From the NCBI GenBank assembly GCA_021781965.1, contig JAJXVU010000026.1, positions 1 to 34,075 on the forward strand: a DNA stretch of 34,075 nt, in the 5' to 3' direction. Shown in pieces: positions 8,534 through 17,479 of this stretch (the first letter of the stretch is position 1; each line of letters opens with the position of its first letter). This DNA comes from Pseudomonadota bacterium (lineage in GTDB: Bacteria; Pseudomonadota; Gammaproteobacteria; UBA1113). The translations under genes were made by a program, and so were the position numbers. A model generated the notes under the pieces. The model was given only the letters and a program-made list of their open reading frames with translations, was not told the DNA's origin and did no database searches.

Positions 8534-9124
8534 ATGTCTGGGATAATGCTCGATAATTACGATTCATTCACCTATAACATAGTGCAATATTTTAGCACGT
8601 TGGGTTACCCATTAACAGTCCTATCCCCCGATCAAATCGATCTAGACGGTATACGCGCCCTAAAGCCCACGGCCATTATACTCTCCCCAGGCCCAGGACA
8701 CCCCAAAGAAGCCACTCTGGCGATAGAAATCGTACAGAATATGTCCTGCCCGATTTTAGGCATTTGCCTGGGCATGCAAGTCATAGGGCTGGTGCATGGT
8801 GCTACTATCATCCGCGCACCGGAACCCATACACGGCAAAACGTCTGCCATTCATCACACACAAAAAAGCATCTTCGCGCAGATGCCTACGCCTTTTGCCG
8901 CTACGCGCTATCATTCACTGGCCATTGCTCGGGAATCATTACCCGCGGACTTAGAACTATTAGCGTGGACAGAAACTACCACCGGCGATACAGATGTTAT
9001 CATGGGGATACAACATCGCCACAAACCCATCATGGGCGTGCAGTTTCATCCAGAAGCTATTTTAAGTGAACAGGGCTATAAGCTTTTCGATAACTTTTGT
9101 ATACTGGCACGATTGTGGGCTTAA
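8534..9124 (+). CDS. Glutamine amidotransferase of anthranilate / aminodeoxychorismate synthase (TrpG/PabA type)
   Basis: A class I glutamine amidotransferase of 196 residues. It releases ammonia from glutamine for a chorismate-using partner (TrpE for tryptophan, PabB for folate). The start LDNYDSFTYNIVQYF is the PabA/TrpG signature. The oxyanion strand ILSPGPGHP, the nucleophile motif GICLGMQ and the C-terminal GVQFHPEAI with catalytic His and Glu are all intact. No trpE or pabB is nearby, so the two roles cannot be separated here; a solitary gene often serves folate or both. A second ATG at 8546 (MLDNYDS) is an alternative start. hemC follows after 17 bp on the same strand. Confidence 0.93.
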   Translation: MSGIMLDNYDSFTYNIVQYFSTLGYPLTVLSPDQIDLDGIRALKPTAIILSPGPGHPKEATLAIEIVQNMSCPILGICLGMQVIGLVHGATIIRAPEPIHGKTSAIHHTQKSIFAQMPTPFAATRYHSLAIARESLPADLELLAWTETTTGDTDVIMGIQHRHKPIMGVQFHPEAILSEQGYKLFDNFCILARLWA

Positions 9125-9141
9125 AGCTTTAGGAAATTAAT

Positions 9142-10050
9142 ATGAACATAAAAATTGCCACGCGCGGTAGCAAATTAGCTTTAATACAAACCGATCTCAT
9201 CATCACTGTATTACAACATCAATATACCGATCTAAAAATAGAAAAAGTTGTAGTATTGACTACTGGTGATCAAATTCAAGATAGATCATTGGCAGAATTA
9301 GGCGGTAAGGGTTTATTTGTAAAAGGCTTAGAAAAATGTCTGTTAAGCGGCAAAGCCGATATCGCAATGCATTCGTTAAAAGACGTACCGCCTAAACTAG
9401 ACGATGATTTTTGCATAGCAGCTGTTTTGGAAAGACAATCGCCACACGATGTTTTCGTCAGCGAGAAATACGCACGCATCGCTGACCTTCCTCCTAGCGC
9501 TATTGTAGGCACCAGCAGTGTACGCAGAAAAGCAGCGTTATTGCAGCTGCGTTCTGATTTAGACATTAGAATGATCCGTGGTAATGTAGACACTAGGCTT
9601 AAAAAATTAAGCGACCAGCAATTCGATGCGGTGATACTCGCCGAAGCGGGTCTTAAAAGATTGGGCTTAGAACAACACATCAAAGAAGTATTAACGCTAG
9701 ATAGTTTTACGCCTTCCGTAGGCCAAGGTATCATCGCCATTGAATGTCTACAAAGCCGTCGCGATTTAATCGAGTTACTACAAAAAGTAAATCATGCCCC
9801 AACCTATGCCATCATGTGCACCGAACGGGCAATGAACCGAGCTCTGAATGCATCCTGTAATTCACCCGTAGGCAGTTTTGCCACGATATCGGCCGATAAA
9901 CTACATTTATACGGCGTAGTATGGAGCTTGGATGGATTACAGAAGATCGAAACGCGCCAATCCGGTTCCATTAAAGATGCAGAAAAGATAGGTCTATTAG
10001 CCGCAGAAGATTTAATCCGAAAGGGTGCTATGCGGTTGTTAGGGTTGTAA
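9142..10050 (+). CDS. hemC: Porphobilinogen deaminase (hydroxymethylbilane synthase)
   Basis: Polymerises four porphobilinogen units into hydroxymethylbilane in haem synthesis. It has 302 residues, a normal length. KIATRGSKLALIQ opens the protein; KGLFVKGLEKCLL and the catalytic loop AMHSLKDVP follow; GTSSVRRKAALLQ and RGNVDTRLKKL bind the substrate chain. C239 (in NASCNSPVG) is the expected attachment point for the dipyrromethane cofactor. AGGA precedes the ATG. It is probably transcribed with the upstream amidotransferase gene. No hemD follows, although hemC-hemD is a common pair. Confidence 0.97.
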   Translation: MNIKIATRGSKLALIQTDLIITVLQHQYTDLKIEKVVVLTTGDQIQDRSLAELGGKGLFVKGLEKCLLSGKADIAMHSLKDVPPKLDDDFCIAAVLERQSPHDVFVSEKYARIADLPPSAIVGTSSVRRKAALLQLRSDLDIRMIRGNVDTRLKKLSDQQFDAVILAEAGLKRLGLEQHIKEVLTLDSFTPSVGQGIIAIECLQSRRDLIELLQKVNHAPTYAIMCTERAMNRALNASCNSPVGSFATISADKLHLYGVVWSLDGLQKIETRQSGSIKDAEKIGLLAAEDLIRKGAMRLLGL

Positions 10051-10153
10051 ACTAGCCCTGTATAACGGTCCAAAAATTAGATTTTGACTCAATTTTGTCA
10101 TAAAAGAAAAGTATTATAGCCTCATCACAGAATAAAACGAATAAACAGGGTGA

Positions 10154-11755
10154 ATGGTGGCAAGCGATAGTACTATTAATACACAACTTTTTGTTGAAGG
10201 AAATACACCCGATAGCGATGTGTTTGAAGAAAAGCCAGAAGTGCCCGTCTCTGAAGATCCTACTGACCAAAATAATTTGAAATTTTTAGCTTTTATAACC
10301 GTACTGTTAGCCAGTATAGCCGATGGTTTGTATTACAGCTTAAGTATGCTGAAGTTCGGCTGCGAGGTAGATACAGAAAGTTTCAACGGAATAGAGGGCG
10401 ATAGTAAGTTTGATAACCTCACCAATAACTGGGGACAACATAAAGCGATACTCATAGCCTTTTTAGTGCTGATACCAACAACCGTCCTTTTATCCATCCT
10501 GGGCACGAAGAAACTTAACCTCAGCGAAACGGTACAAAAGTTTTGGCCGTATGTGCGCAGCGCACTCAGTGGTTTAAAAAATGGTCGTAAAGCGGTGGTC
10601 AGTACCGCTTTTATCGCCCAAGCTTTTGCACACAGTACTCGTTTTTATAGATGGGCCAATCCTATAGGCATAGCCGTAGGATTACTCTGCATGGCAAATG
10701 CCATATGGCTACGGCGCATGGAAGAAGAAAGAGACTCATTTATCAAAGAAAATCAAACTAGGGTGGAGAACTTAAACAAGATCGAGGATCTCAAAGGTCT
10801 TGGGGAAAGACCCACTGCTCTTAGACACAGTCGTTTAAAACAAAGTGCCATCTGTACTGCTGTTTTTGGAGATGGCCTAACCGATGGCATCTATTTGTAT
10901 GCCTGCTTGTTTGGAGTGATTGGTTTGAGCACAATGGTTTTTCCTCCCGCGCTGCTGATTGCAGCAACCGTTACTGTAGTGGCTCTGACCACATTATCTA
11001 TCATCAGTAAATTACACGCTGAACATAAGAAATCTTGTGCACTGGAACTGAGCGCGGTGAATGTAGATATTGCTTATCTCGAAAAAAAGAAAAACCTTAA
11101 TTCAGGTAGATTAGATGCCGAAGAAGGTGTTGCATCAGATGGATTGAGTACGGATGAACATGCTGAATTAAAGTCTTTGAAAGAAAGACAAAGCAAACTC
11201 AGCGAAACAGTGAACAGTGACAATAAAAGCTTTTTATTCTCTGCGGGTAGACAAACCGTCATGGGATTTAAAAATGCAGCAGCCGCAGGTGCTGTATTAT
11301 TAATGATCCCGGGTATTGCATTGGTTGCAGAAACTTCTTTTATCTTGGCCAAGGTCGCAGGTTTCTTTTATGCACTCTATCTGGCGAATGAAGAAGTCAC
11401 AAAATATAAAGGAACCATGGAAAAAGAAAAAAGTGTGCGTTTAAACTCCACTGAAAATGCCCCCTCCGTTGCTGTTGACTCCAGCGTATCTCAAAATAAA
11501 GAACCTTTAGCAACAAAGATTTCGGCTTATCCGATAGACTCTGCGCCTGAAATGCCAAAAGAGGCAATAGGGAGTGAGGCCTCAGTCAAAAAACAACTTT
11601 CTTTTACGGGCTTATTTTTTAGTCAAAAATCTGAACCTGAGAAAAGAAGTAAAACCGTAAAGCCCAAAACTAATTTCTTTAGTACGGAGTCTCTCATCAC
11701 TAGACGCCTATCAGCTTCACTTAATCACGCTAGCCCCATTCCTTGTGCATGTTAA
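10154..11755 (+). CDS. Multi-pass membrane protein of unknown function
   Basis: A 533-residue protein that I cannot assign. An acidic N-terminal 40 residues precede hydrophobic stretches at roughly 43-64, 92-113, 155-187, 240-285 and 370-405. Between them lie charged linkers, including a basic/acidic segment after residue 187 (RRMEEERDSFIKENQ) and another near 310-350. The first and fourth hydrophobic blocks share a look (SIADGLYYSLSML and LTDGIYLYACLFG), hinting at an internal duplication. The last about 120 residues are hydrophilic and Ser/Lys/Glu-rich, ending HASPIPCAC. There is no cleavable signal peptide. Such architecture with long cytoplasmic tails is compatible with a secreted host-membrane protein, but I saw nothing diagnostic. 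It stands alone between hemC and the convergent phoR gene, whose stop is two bases away. Confidence 0.8.
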   Translation: MVASDSTINTQLFVEGNTPDSDVFEEKPEVPVSEDPTDQNNLKFLAFITVLLASIADGLYYSLSMLKFGCEVDTESFNGIEGDSKFDNLTNNWGQHKAILIAFLVLIPTTVLLSILGTKKLNLSETVQKFWPYVRSALSGLKNGRKAVVSTAFIAQAFAHSTRFYRWANPIGIAVGLLCMANAIWLRRMEEERDSFIKENQTRVENLNKIEDLKGLGERPTALRHSRLKQSAICTAVFGDGLTDGIYLYACLFGVIGLSTMVFPPALLIAATVTVVALTTLSIISKLHAEHKKSCALELSAVNVDIAYLEKKKNLNSGRLDAEEGVASDGLSTDEHAELKSLKERQSKLSETVNSDNKSFLFSAGRQTVMGFKNAAAAGAVLLMIPGIALVAETSFILAKVAGFFYALYLANEEVTKYKGTMEKEKSVRLNSTENAPSVAVDSSVSQNKEPLATKISAYPIDSAPEMPKEAIGSEASVKKQLSFTGLFFSQKSEPEKRSKTVKPKTNFFSTESLITRRLSASLNHASPIPCAC

Positions 11756-11756
11756 A

Positions 11757-12512
11757 TCATTTACTAACATAAACCATCTCTTTGGGAAACATACAGCAAA
11801 ATTCACTGCCCTTACCTAATTCGCTGTGAATAATCAATTCCCCTTGATGCCTTAGTAACACATGTTTAACAATAGCTAAGCCCAAGCCAGTGCCACCACT
11901 GTCTCTAGAACGTGCTTTATCGACCCTATAGAAGCGTTCGGTGATTCTGGGGATATCCTTTTTTTCAATGCCTATGCCATTGTCTATTACTTTAAAACAA
12001 GCTTCTTCATTTTCAAGTTTCCAGATCACTTCAATTTTACCGCCTTTGGGCGTATATTTCACGGCATTACCGATTAGATTGTAAAACAAACTTCTTAATT
12101 CTTCTGCAATACCATCTAAACTAAGCTTGGTATCTTTAGACAGACTAATATGGTGCTGTCCCTGACTTAGTTGCTGTGCATCTTCACAAACCGCAGTCAA
12201 CATGTCCGCAATGGGTAGTTTTTTCTGATAGACAATTTCTTGTTCCGTTGTCTCCAGATGAGAGAGAAACAGTAAATCTTTAATGATATGTTCCATCCTC
12301 AAGCTATGTTGATGCATTTGCTTAAAGATCTTATCCCAAGTAGGGTTGCTATCATTTTGTTCAATCAAAGCTTCCAGATAACCACGAATCACCGTGAGTG
12401 GTGTGCGCAATTCATGCGAGACATTGGCAATAAAATCACGCCGCACACGTTCTAAGTGTTCTATGTGATGCACGATATCGTCTGGTAATTTATCCTGTGA
12501 AGTATTAGACAT
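11757..12512 (-). CDS. phoR: PhoR-like sensor histidine kinase lacking membrane and PAS regions
   Basis: A 251-residue histidine kinase with a HisKA dimerisation/phosphoacceptor helix (H33 in NVSHELRTPL) and a HATPase_c domain (N box NLIGNAVKYTP, G1 DNGIGI, G2 GGTGLGLAIVKH). The core resembles PhoR, which phosphorylates PhoB during phosphate limitation. Canonical PhoR is about 430 residues with N-terminal membrane helices and a PAS domain; here only about 30 residues precede the phosphoacceptor, so the kinase looks cytosolic with no sensor. The ATG at 12512 has GAGG upstream and overlaps the phoB end by eight bases. A longer frame to 12548 would only add residues overlapping phoB. Confidence 0.85.
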   Translation of the reverse strand: MSNTSQDKLPDDIVHHIEHLERVRRDFIANVSHELRTPLTVIRGYLEALIEQNDSNPTWDKIFKQMHQHSLRMEHIIKDLLFLSHLETTEQEIVYQKKLPIADMLTAVCEDAQQLSQGQHHISLSKDTKLSLDGIAEELRSLFYNLIGNAVKYTPKGGKIEVIWKLENEEACFKVIDNGIGIEKKDIPRITERFYRVDKARSRDSGGTGLGLAIVKHVLLRHQGELIIHSELGKGSEFCCMFPKEMVYVSK

Positions 12513-13227
12513 CAAAATCCTCACTGCTGAATTGATAACCCACACCACGTATGGTTTTAATCAAATGATGTTGCTGATAGGGTTTCAATTCATCTCTTAG
12601 TCGTCGCACCTGTACATCTACAGTTCTCTCATCGATGTAAGCGGTCAGGCCCCAAACAAAATTAATCAGTTGTTCCCGGTTGTAAGTTCTATTGGGATGC
12701 GTCATAAAAAAATGTAATAAATCGTACGTATTGCGTGTGAGCGTGAGCGGTTCGCCATGAATACTCGCACTGTGGCTGTAAATATCCAAACACAGCGGCC
12801 CCACGCTAATTTGTCCTTTAGGATCCGCTATAGGTCCGCGGCGCAGCACAGACTTAATCCGCGCAATGAGTTCTAGTGGCGAAAAAGGCTTCGTGACATA
12901 ATCGTCTGCACCTGTTTCCAATCCTAGCACGCGATTTTCTTCTTCGGCTTTAGCGGTCAGCATGATGATGGGAATATCCAGATATTCTTTTTTCTTTTTT
13001 AGCCAATGAATAAAACTAATACCGCTTTGACCTGGCAACATCCAGTCCAGAAGGATAAGGCTGGGTATAGATTCTTGCATTAAGGCTTTCGCCTCTTCAA
13101 CGGTTGCTGCTTCTAACAGCATAAAACCTGTATTGTTAAAAGCAAATGTGATCATGTCACGAATGGCATCTTCATCTTCTACCACCAAAATACGAGTTTG
13201 TGCCATAGGAGTTTTTTTTGAAGTCAT
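12505..13227 (-). CDS. phoB: PhoB-type response regulator
   Basis: An OmpR/PhoB-family transcription factor of 240 residues. It has an N-terminal receiver domain with acidic pocket E17-D18-E19, phosphoacceptor D61 (LILLDWMLPG), the T of MLTAKAEE and the K of YVTKPFSP. The C-terminal winged helix ends with the recognition region YIDERTVDVQVRRLRDEL and TIRGVGYQF. The sequence is closest to PhoB, activator of phosphate-starvation genes, and the phoR-like kinase overlaps its 3' end. No pst genes are in the window, so the signal is not confirmed. M8 is an alternative start; neither ATG has a strong ribosome binding site. Confidence 0.88.
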   Translation of the reverse strand: MTSKKTPMAQTRILVVEDEDAIRDMITFAFNNTGFMLLEAATVEEAKALMQESIPSLILLDWMLPGQSGISFIHWLKKKKEYLDIPIIMLTAKAEEENRVLGLETGADDYVTKPFSPLELIARIKSVLRRGPIADPKGQISVGPLCLDIYSHSASIHGEPLTLTRNTYDLLHFFMTHPNRTYNREQLINFVWGLTAYIDERTVDVQVRRLRDELKPYQQHHLIKTIRGVGYQFSSEDFDV

Positions 13228-13504
13228 ATTACATTCTATTCAATACCGATATGTAAAATTATAACACACCCGATCTATTTAAATCATCGGACAAATTGCG
13301 TATTTAGCACAAGCCCCCATAAAGTAAAGCGTTTTGTACATATCCTCTCTTTTGCGCATAAAAAACTCTTTTTTACAGCGCACGTCACCAAACTGATATT
13401 TGAACAGCAGTTTTCGTATATATGGATGCAGATATGCCCATTTTTTTATAAAAGGAAACGGCATAAATCTAGATAATCGATGGTGGCAGACTCAATTGTC
13501 GTTG

Positions 13505-13530
13505 ATTTTTGAGTGTGCACGCTCAAAAAT
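13505..13530. other. Imperfect inverted repeat in the phoB-lysE intergenic region
   Basis: ATTTTTGAG and its complement CTCAAAAAT flank TGTGCACG; with a G-U pair, a 12-13-bp hairpin can form. The A/T-rich ends give it the look of a bidirectional terminator, yet the flanking genes are divergent (phoB leftward, the exporter rightward). Apart from this, the hairpin at 13612-13644 and a weak 61-codon ORF at 13279-13464, I see nothing in 13228-13713. Confidence 0.5.
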
Positions 13531-13611
13531 AAACTTTATTCTTCATTATCCCCAATAACTATTGATAAATAAATTGATTAAGCATAAAACCTATGGCTCT
13601 TTATACTCATA

Positions 13612-13644
13612 ATTCACCATAAGGTGAACCACCTTATGGTGAAT
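13612..13644. promoter_or_regulatory. Perfect 15-bp inverted repeat upstream of the LysE/ArgO-type gene
   Basis: ATTCACCATAAGGTG (13612-13626), a 3-nt loop, then CACCTTATGGTGAAT (13630-13644). There is no T-tract after it. It lies just upstream of a possible promoter, TTTTAC (13654-13659), 16-bp spacer, TATAAA (13676-13681), and about 70 bp before the ATG of the exporter. An operator for a regulator such as a local ArgP/LysG equivalent is possible; none is encoded nearby. Confidence 0.6.
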
Positions 13645-13713
13645 ATTAACATGTTTTACTTGCACCGCATTTTAGTATAAAATACGACCACATCGATACT
13701 CGCGAGGTTTTTC

Positions 13714-14331
13714 ATGCCCTACATCACTGGCGTTACCCTAGGCTTTAGCCTCATCATGGTCATAGGGACCCAAAATATTTATATTATTAAGCAAGGTATC
13801 TTGCGACAAAATAGCTATTTTTGCGCTTTGATCTGTGGTTTTTGCGATGCTGTCTTAATTGCTTTAGGCGTTGCTGGAGCACAGCAATTAACAGATCGTT
13901 TGCCGTTATTTAATACCAGCTTATTGATACTGGGCATTGCTTTTTTATTAGTGTATGGGGGCCTATCCATCAAGCGCGCCTTTGTAGGCAGAACCAGTCT
14001 GGACAATAACACCACTATTCAAGTTACACCAGAAACTCGCTTGAAAACCTTTTTAATTGCTTTAGGCTTTAGCTTATTAAATCCGCACGCGTTTATAGAT
14101 GCTTTTATCATTCTAGGTGGTATAGCCAATCACTTAGAACCAGGCTCGCGTTGGCAATTTGCTTTGGGTGCAATCAGCGCTAGCTTTATTTGGTTTTTTG
14201 TTCTGGTTTCCGTCGCAATGTATTTTTCGCCTTTATTGCAAAAGAAGACAACTTGGCGATGGATGGAGTTTATCAGTGGTGCCGTGATGCTGTATATTGC
14301 TGCTAGGCTTATGCTGTCAGTATTGAAATAA
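13714..14331 (+). CDS. LysE/ArgO-family amino acid exporter
   Basis: A 205-residue inner-membrane protein of the LysE superfamily, which exports basic amino acids such as lysine or arginine. GFSLIMVIGTQNIYIIKQGI at the N-terminus is the family signature, with QN following the first helix. SLLNPHAFIDAFIILGG in the middle is the second conserved segment (NPxxxxD). About six hydrophobic helices are visible. Length equals that of E. coli ArgO and C. glutamicum LysE relatives. GAGG lies eight bases before the ATG. It appears monocistronic. Substrate cannot be told from sequence alone. Confidence 0.9.
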   Translation: MPYITGVTLGFSLIMVIGTQNIYIIKQGILRQNSYFCALICGFCDAVLIALGVAGAQQLTDRLPLFNTSLLILGIAFLLVYGGLSIKRAFVGRTSLDNNTTIQVTPETRLKTFLIALGFSLLNPHAFIDAFIILGGIANHLEPGSRWQFALGAISASFIWFFVLVSVAMYFSPLLQKKTTWRWMEFISGAVMLYIAARLMLSVLK

Positions 14332-14405
14332 TCTTAAATCATAATTATTCACGCCTTTTTAGAAGAAAAACGCATATTGGATACAGTAGAGTATATTTTT
14401 TCTTT

Positions 14406-14488
14406 CCGCGCCCTTTCGGTCGCGGCTCGGTTCATCCGTTTGCAACCGAGCGTCGACTGTTTACCGAACCGCGACCGTTAGGGAGCGG
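14406..14488. repeat. Degenerate inverted pair of interspersed repeats between convergent genes
   Basis: A plus-oriented core with mismatches (14406-14430) and a minus-oriented one (14464-14488), plus a core fragment near 14446 (CCGAGCGTCGACTGT). They lie between the 3' ends of the exporter gene and uvrD, as expected for a bidirectional 3'-end structure. Confidence 0.75.
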
Positions 14489-14582
14489 AAAAATATTCAG
14501 AGAGCGGATATTCCAGAGCCACGATTGTGTTCCGAGCGCAATTATTTAGCGCGCGCGGATGAGAAGAATAGTTACATTAAAA

Positions 14583-16718
14583 TCAAACCTTCTGCAGCTT
14601 CGCAAAACTACATACCAGCCATTTAGTACCATGTTCAAAGTTTACAAATTGCACTTGCACGCGCGCGTGATCGCCGCTGCCCTCGAAAGCTATAATGGTT
14701 CCTTCACCAAATAAAGGATGGCGTACGCGTTCCCCCAGATTAAAACCATAACCGCTGGTGGCCCGTAAGGGTGTAAACGTAGTACTTAACCGTTCTTTCT
14801 TAATGTCTTCTTTAGGAATTTCACTTAAAAAACGCGAGTGTTTTTTGCGTTCACTACGGCCGTGCAATTGACGACTTTGTGCATAAGTCAAATATAACTT
14901 TTTCATCGCGCGCGTCATGCCTACATAACATAAACGCCGCTCTTCGGCCAAACCATCACCGTCATTCACCGACAAATAATGCGGGAATAGCCCTTCTTCC
15001 AGCCCACACATAAACACGATGGGAAACTCTAGCCCCTTGGCAGAATGCAATGTCATCATTTGCACCGCATCTTCCCCCATCGCGGCTTCCTTCTCGCCGC
15101 TGTCTAATACCGCTTGCGCTAAAAACGCCGCTAAGGGCGGTAGATCGGTATTGGCCTCAGGACTAAATTCTTTGGCAACGGTGATCAATTCATCCAAGTT
15201 TTCACTCTTCGCCAAGCCTTTTTCAGAACGATCTTTTCTGTAATAAGCAGATAACTCACTGCGTTGCAAAATTTGCTCTAACATATTGTCTATTTGTGTT
15301 TGTTGTACTATAGGCTGCAAAGCAAGAATTAATTCTATAAAACCATTGATAGCCGTAGACGCACGGTTGGCTAATGCACCTTCCGTTACTAATTTACGCG
15401 CCGCTTGCCATAAGGACAATGCATTGCCACGCGCTTCATCGCGTAATTGCTGCATCGTTTTATCGCCTATGCCGCGCGGCGGTTGATTGACTATACGTTC
15501 AAAAGCCGTGTCATCATCCGCATTATAAACCAAACGTAAATAGGCTAGCGCATCCTTAATTTCCGCTCTATCAAAAAAGCGTAAGCCGCCATAAATCCTA
15601 TATTGAATGTTGCCTTCTAATAAGGTTTCTTCTAAAACACGTGATTGGGCATTAGAACGATATAAGATCGCCATCGCGCTATAAGCTACGCCTTGCGAAT
15701 AAGCTTTTTGAATACAACTGCGTATAAAACGTGCTTCGTCATGTTCGTCAAAAGCTTCATAGAGACTGATGGGCTCGCCCTCTTCTCCTTCAGTCCACAA
15801 TTCTTTCCCTAAGCGATCGTTGTTCTTGGCGATCACGGCATTAGCGGCATGCAAAATAGTTTTAGTAGAGCGATAATTTTGCTCTAAACAAATGGTGGTC
15901 ACATTAGCATAGTCTTTAAGAAACTGCGCTAAGTTTTCAGCCAATGCACCACGCCAACCATAAATCGCTTGGTCATCATCTCCCACTACCATCACATCCG
16001 TATTAGCACCGGCCAATTGTCGGATCCAGGCATATTGCATGGCATTGGTATCTTGAAATTCATCCACCAATAGATGGCTAAAACGCGCTTGATAATGTGC
16101 CAATATATCCGGCGAATTGCGCCATAATTCGTGTACTCGTAATAATAGCTCAGCAAAATCAACGGAATTGGTAGCAGCACATAATTCTTCATACGCACTA
16201 TAGATGCGAATTTGTGTGCGTCTAAACATGTCGTGTTCATCGTCCACTTGAGCTGCACGCAAGCCCAATTCCTTTTGTGCATTGATAAACCATTGCGCCT
16301 GCCTCGGTGGCCAATTTTTTTCATCTAAATTTAACTGTGCCAATACCCGGCGCACTAAACGGTATTGATCATCACTGTCTATGATTTGAAAGTTTTCGGA
16401 AAGCCCGGCCGCTTGCCAATGCAAACGTAATAACCTATGGGCAATGCTGTGAAAAGTGCCAATCCACAGATGACGTACATCATAAGGAGCCACTTGTTGC
16501 AAGCGATGACGCATTTCATGCGCAGCTTTATTGGTGAAGGTCACCGCTAAAATACCATTAGCGTGCGCATGCCCCGTCGTCAATAACCAGGCAATGCGAT
16601 GAGTCAATACACGTGTCTTCCCGCTACCCGCTCCGGCTAATATTAATAAGTGTCCTGGAGCAGCGGTCACGGCAGCAATCTGTTCGCTATTTAATAATTC
16701 GAGCAATGGGCTAGACAT
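14583..16718 (-). CDS. uvrD: DNA helicase II (UvrD)
   Basis: Superfamily 1A 3'-5' helicase acting in nucleotide excision and mismatch repair. The protein has 711 residues, close to the usual 720. All motifs are visible: Walker A AGAGSGKT (28-35), Ia VTFTNKAAHEMRHR, motif II LLVDEFQDTN, III GDDDQAIYGWRGA, IV LEQNYRST, V TLHSAKGLEFPIVF, and VI EERRLCYVGMTRA. The C-terminal tail GERVRHPLFGEGTI, a Tudor-like segment, is typical of UvrD/PcrA. It follows the GIN-domain lipoprotein gene by three bases, so the two are co-transcribed. Confidence 0.97.
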   Translation of the reverse strand: MSSPLLELLNSEQIAAVTAAPGHLLILAGAGSGKTRVLTHRIAWLLTTGHAHANGILAVTFTNKAAHEMRHRLQQVAPYDVRHLWIGTFHSIAHRLLRLHWQAAGLSENFQIIDSDDQYRLVRRVLAQLNLDEKNWPPRQAQWFINAQKELGLRAAQVDDEHDMFRRTQIRIYSAYEELCAATNSVDFAELLLRVHELWRNSPDILAHYQARFSHLLVDEFQDTNAMQYAWIRQLAGANTDVMVVGDDDQAIYGWRGALAENLAQFLKDYANVTTICLEQNYRSTKTILHAANAVIAKNNDRLGKELWTEGEEGEPISLYEAFDEHDEARFIRSCIQKAYSQGVAYSAMAILYRSNAQSRVLEETLLEGNIQYRIYGGLRFFDRAEIKDALAYLRLVYNADDDTAFERIVNQPPRGIGDKTMQQLRDEARGNALSLWQAARKLVTEGALANRASTAINGFIELILALQPIVQQTQIDNMLEQILQRSELSAYYRKDRSEKGLAKSENLDELITVAKEFSPEANTDLPPLAAFLAQAVLDSGEKEAAMGEDAVQMMTLHSAKGLEFPIVFMCGLEEGLFPHYLSVNDGDGLAEERRLCYVGMTRAMKKLYLTYAQSRQLHGRSERKKHSRFLSEIPKEDIKKERLSTTFTPLRATSGYGFNLGERVRHPLFGEGTIIAFEGSGDHARVQVQFVNFEHGTKWLVCSFAKLQKV

Positions 16719-16721
16719 AAA

Positions 16722-17465
16722 TTATTTTATATTCCGATCGTCTTCTGGATCGACAATGGGAGGAACAATTCCCTCCATACGTATTGTAGAACCGCTTTGT
16801 CGTTCATAATCCGCTGTTCCCGCGGGGTCTGTATAAAAATACACATCGCTTTTGTCCGTGCTCAACACGCTTAAACCATCGACGTTTCGCACATCCGCTT
16901 GCGCCATCCCTGATGTATTGATAAATACGGTGCGTACTTTTAAATGACGGGCATCTAAACGGGTTTTATCCAGCAAGGTAGCATCCAGACGTGTGGCACG
17001 ACCATTTAATTCTATAAAACCCTGGCCATCCGCTTTTACAATGAAGTGCGGTGTATTGAGATTATCTATAAATATCTTACCGCCATTGTGTGCCGCTACC
17101 CCATTGAGTTGAGGTACGGCAACGTTCAAACAATTCACTATGGTATAAGGAGTAAATTGCTGAGGTGGGTTGATTGCATGTATATAGAGCACACGATTCA
17201 CTACATAAAAAGTCGCCATGCTAGACAAAGGTAAGTATTGTGCACTTTGTACGCTATACTTTTTAACGCTAGGATCGTTCGTTATAATAACTTGTAATGG
17301 CCCATAAACTACGATGCGATCAAAAGCACCCGGATAAAAACTGCTGTCTGCTGTGGTAATCGCCACATCGTGTTGTGCTGCGGGTACAACGTTGGGTTGC
17401 AGCGTACACGCCGCTAAACAGAATAATAAGGTTAAACAGACTATGCGTAGGGTTACTCTTATCAT
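16722..17465 (-). CDS. Putative GIN-domain (DUF2807-like) lipoprotein
   Basis: A 247-residue exported protein. The signal sequence ends in the lipobox LAAC with C20 as the lipidated residue, predicting anchoring in the outer or inner membrane facing the periplasm. The rest is rich in short beta strands with turns such as NGVAAHNGGKIFIDNLNTP and DGQGFIELNGRATRLDA, the repetitive pattern of the DUF2807 head-GIN beta-helix domain. The ligand is unknown for the family. The gene sits in a minus-strand run SDR-lipoprotein-uvrD with 14- and 3-base gaps. The lipoprotein call is firm; the domain call is by pattern. Confidence 0.8.
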   Translation of the reverse strand: MIRVTLRIVCLTLLFCLAACTLQPNVVPAAQHDVAITTADSSFYPGAFDRIVVYGPLQVIITNDPSVKKYSVQSAQYLPLSSMATFYVVNRVLYIHAINPPQQFTPYTIVNCLNVAVPQLNGVAAHNGGKIFIDNLNTPHFIVKADGQGFIELNGRATRLDATLLDKTRLDARHLKVRTVFINTSGMAQADVRNVDGLSVLSTDKSDVYFYTDPAGTADYERQSGSTIRMEGIVPPIVDPEDDRNIK

Positions 17466-17479
17466 GTCTTGTTTATTCC

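Noticed and set aside
13279..13464. 61-codon minus-strand ORF between phoB and the exporter
   Set aside because: No ribosome binding site, no recognisable family and no supporting context; kept only as a possibility.
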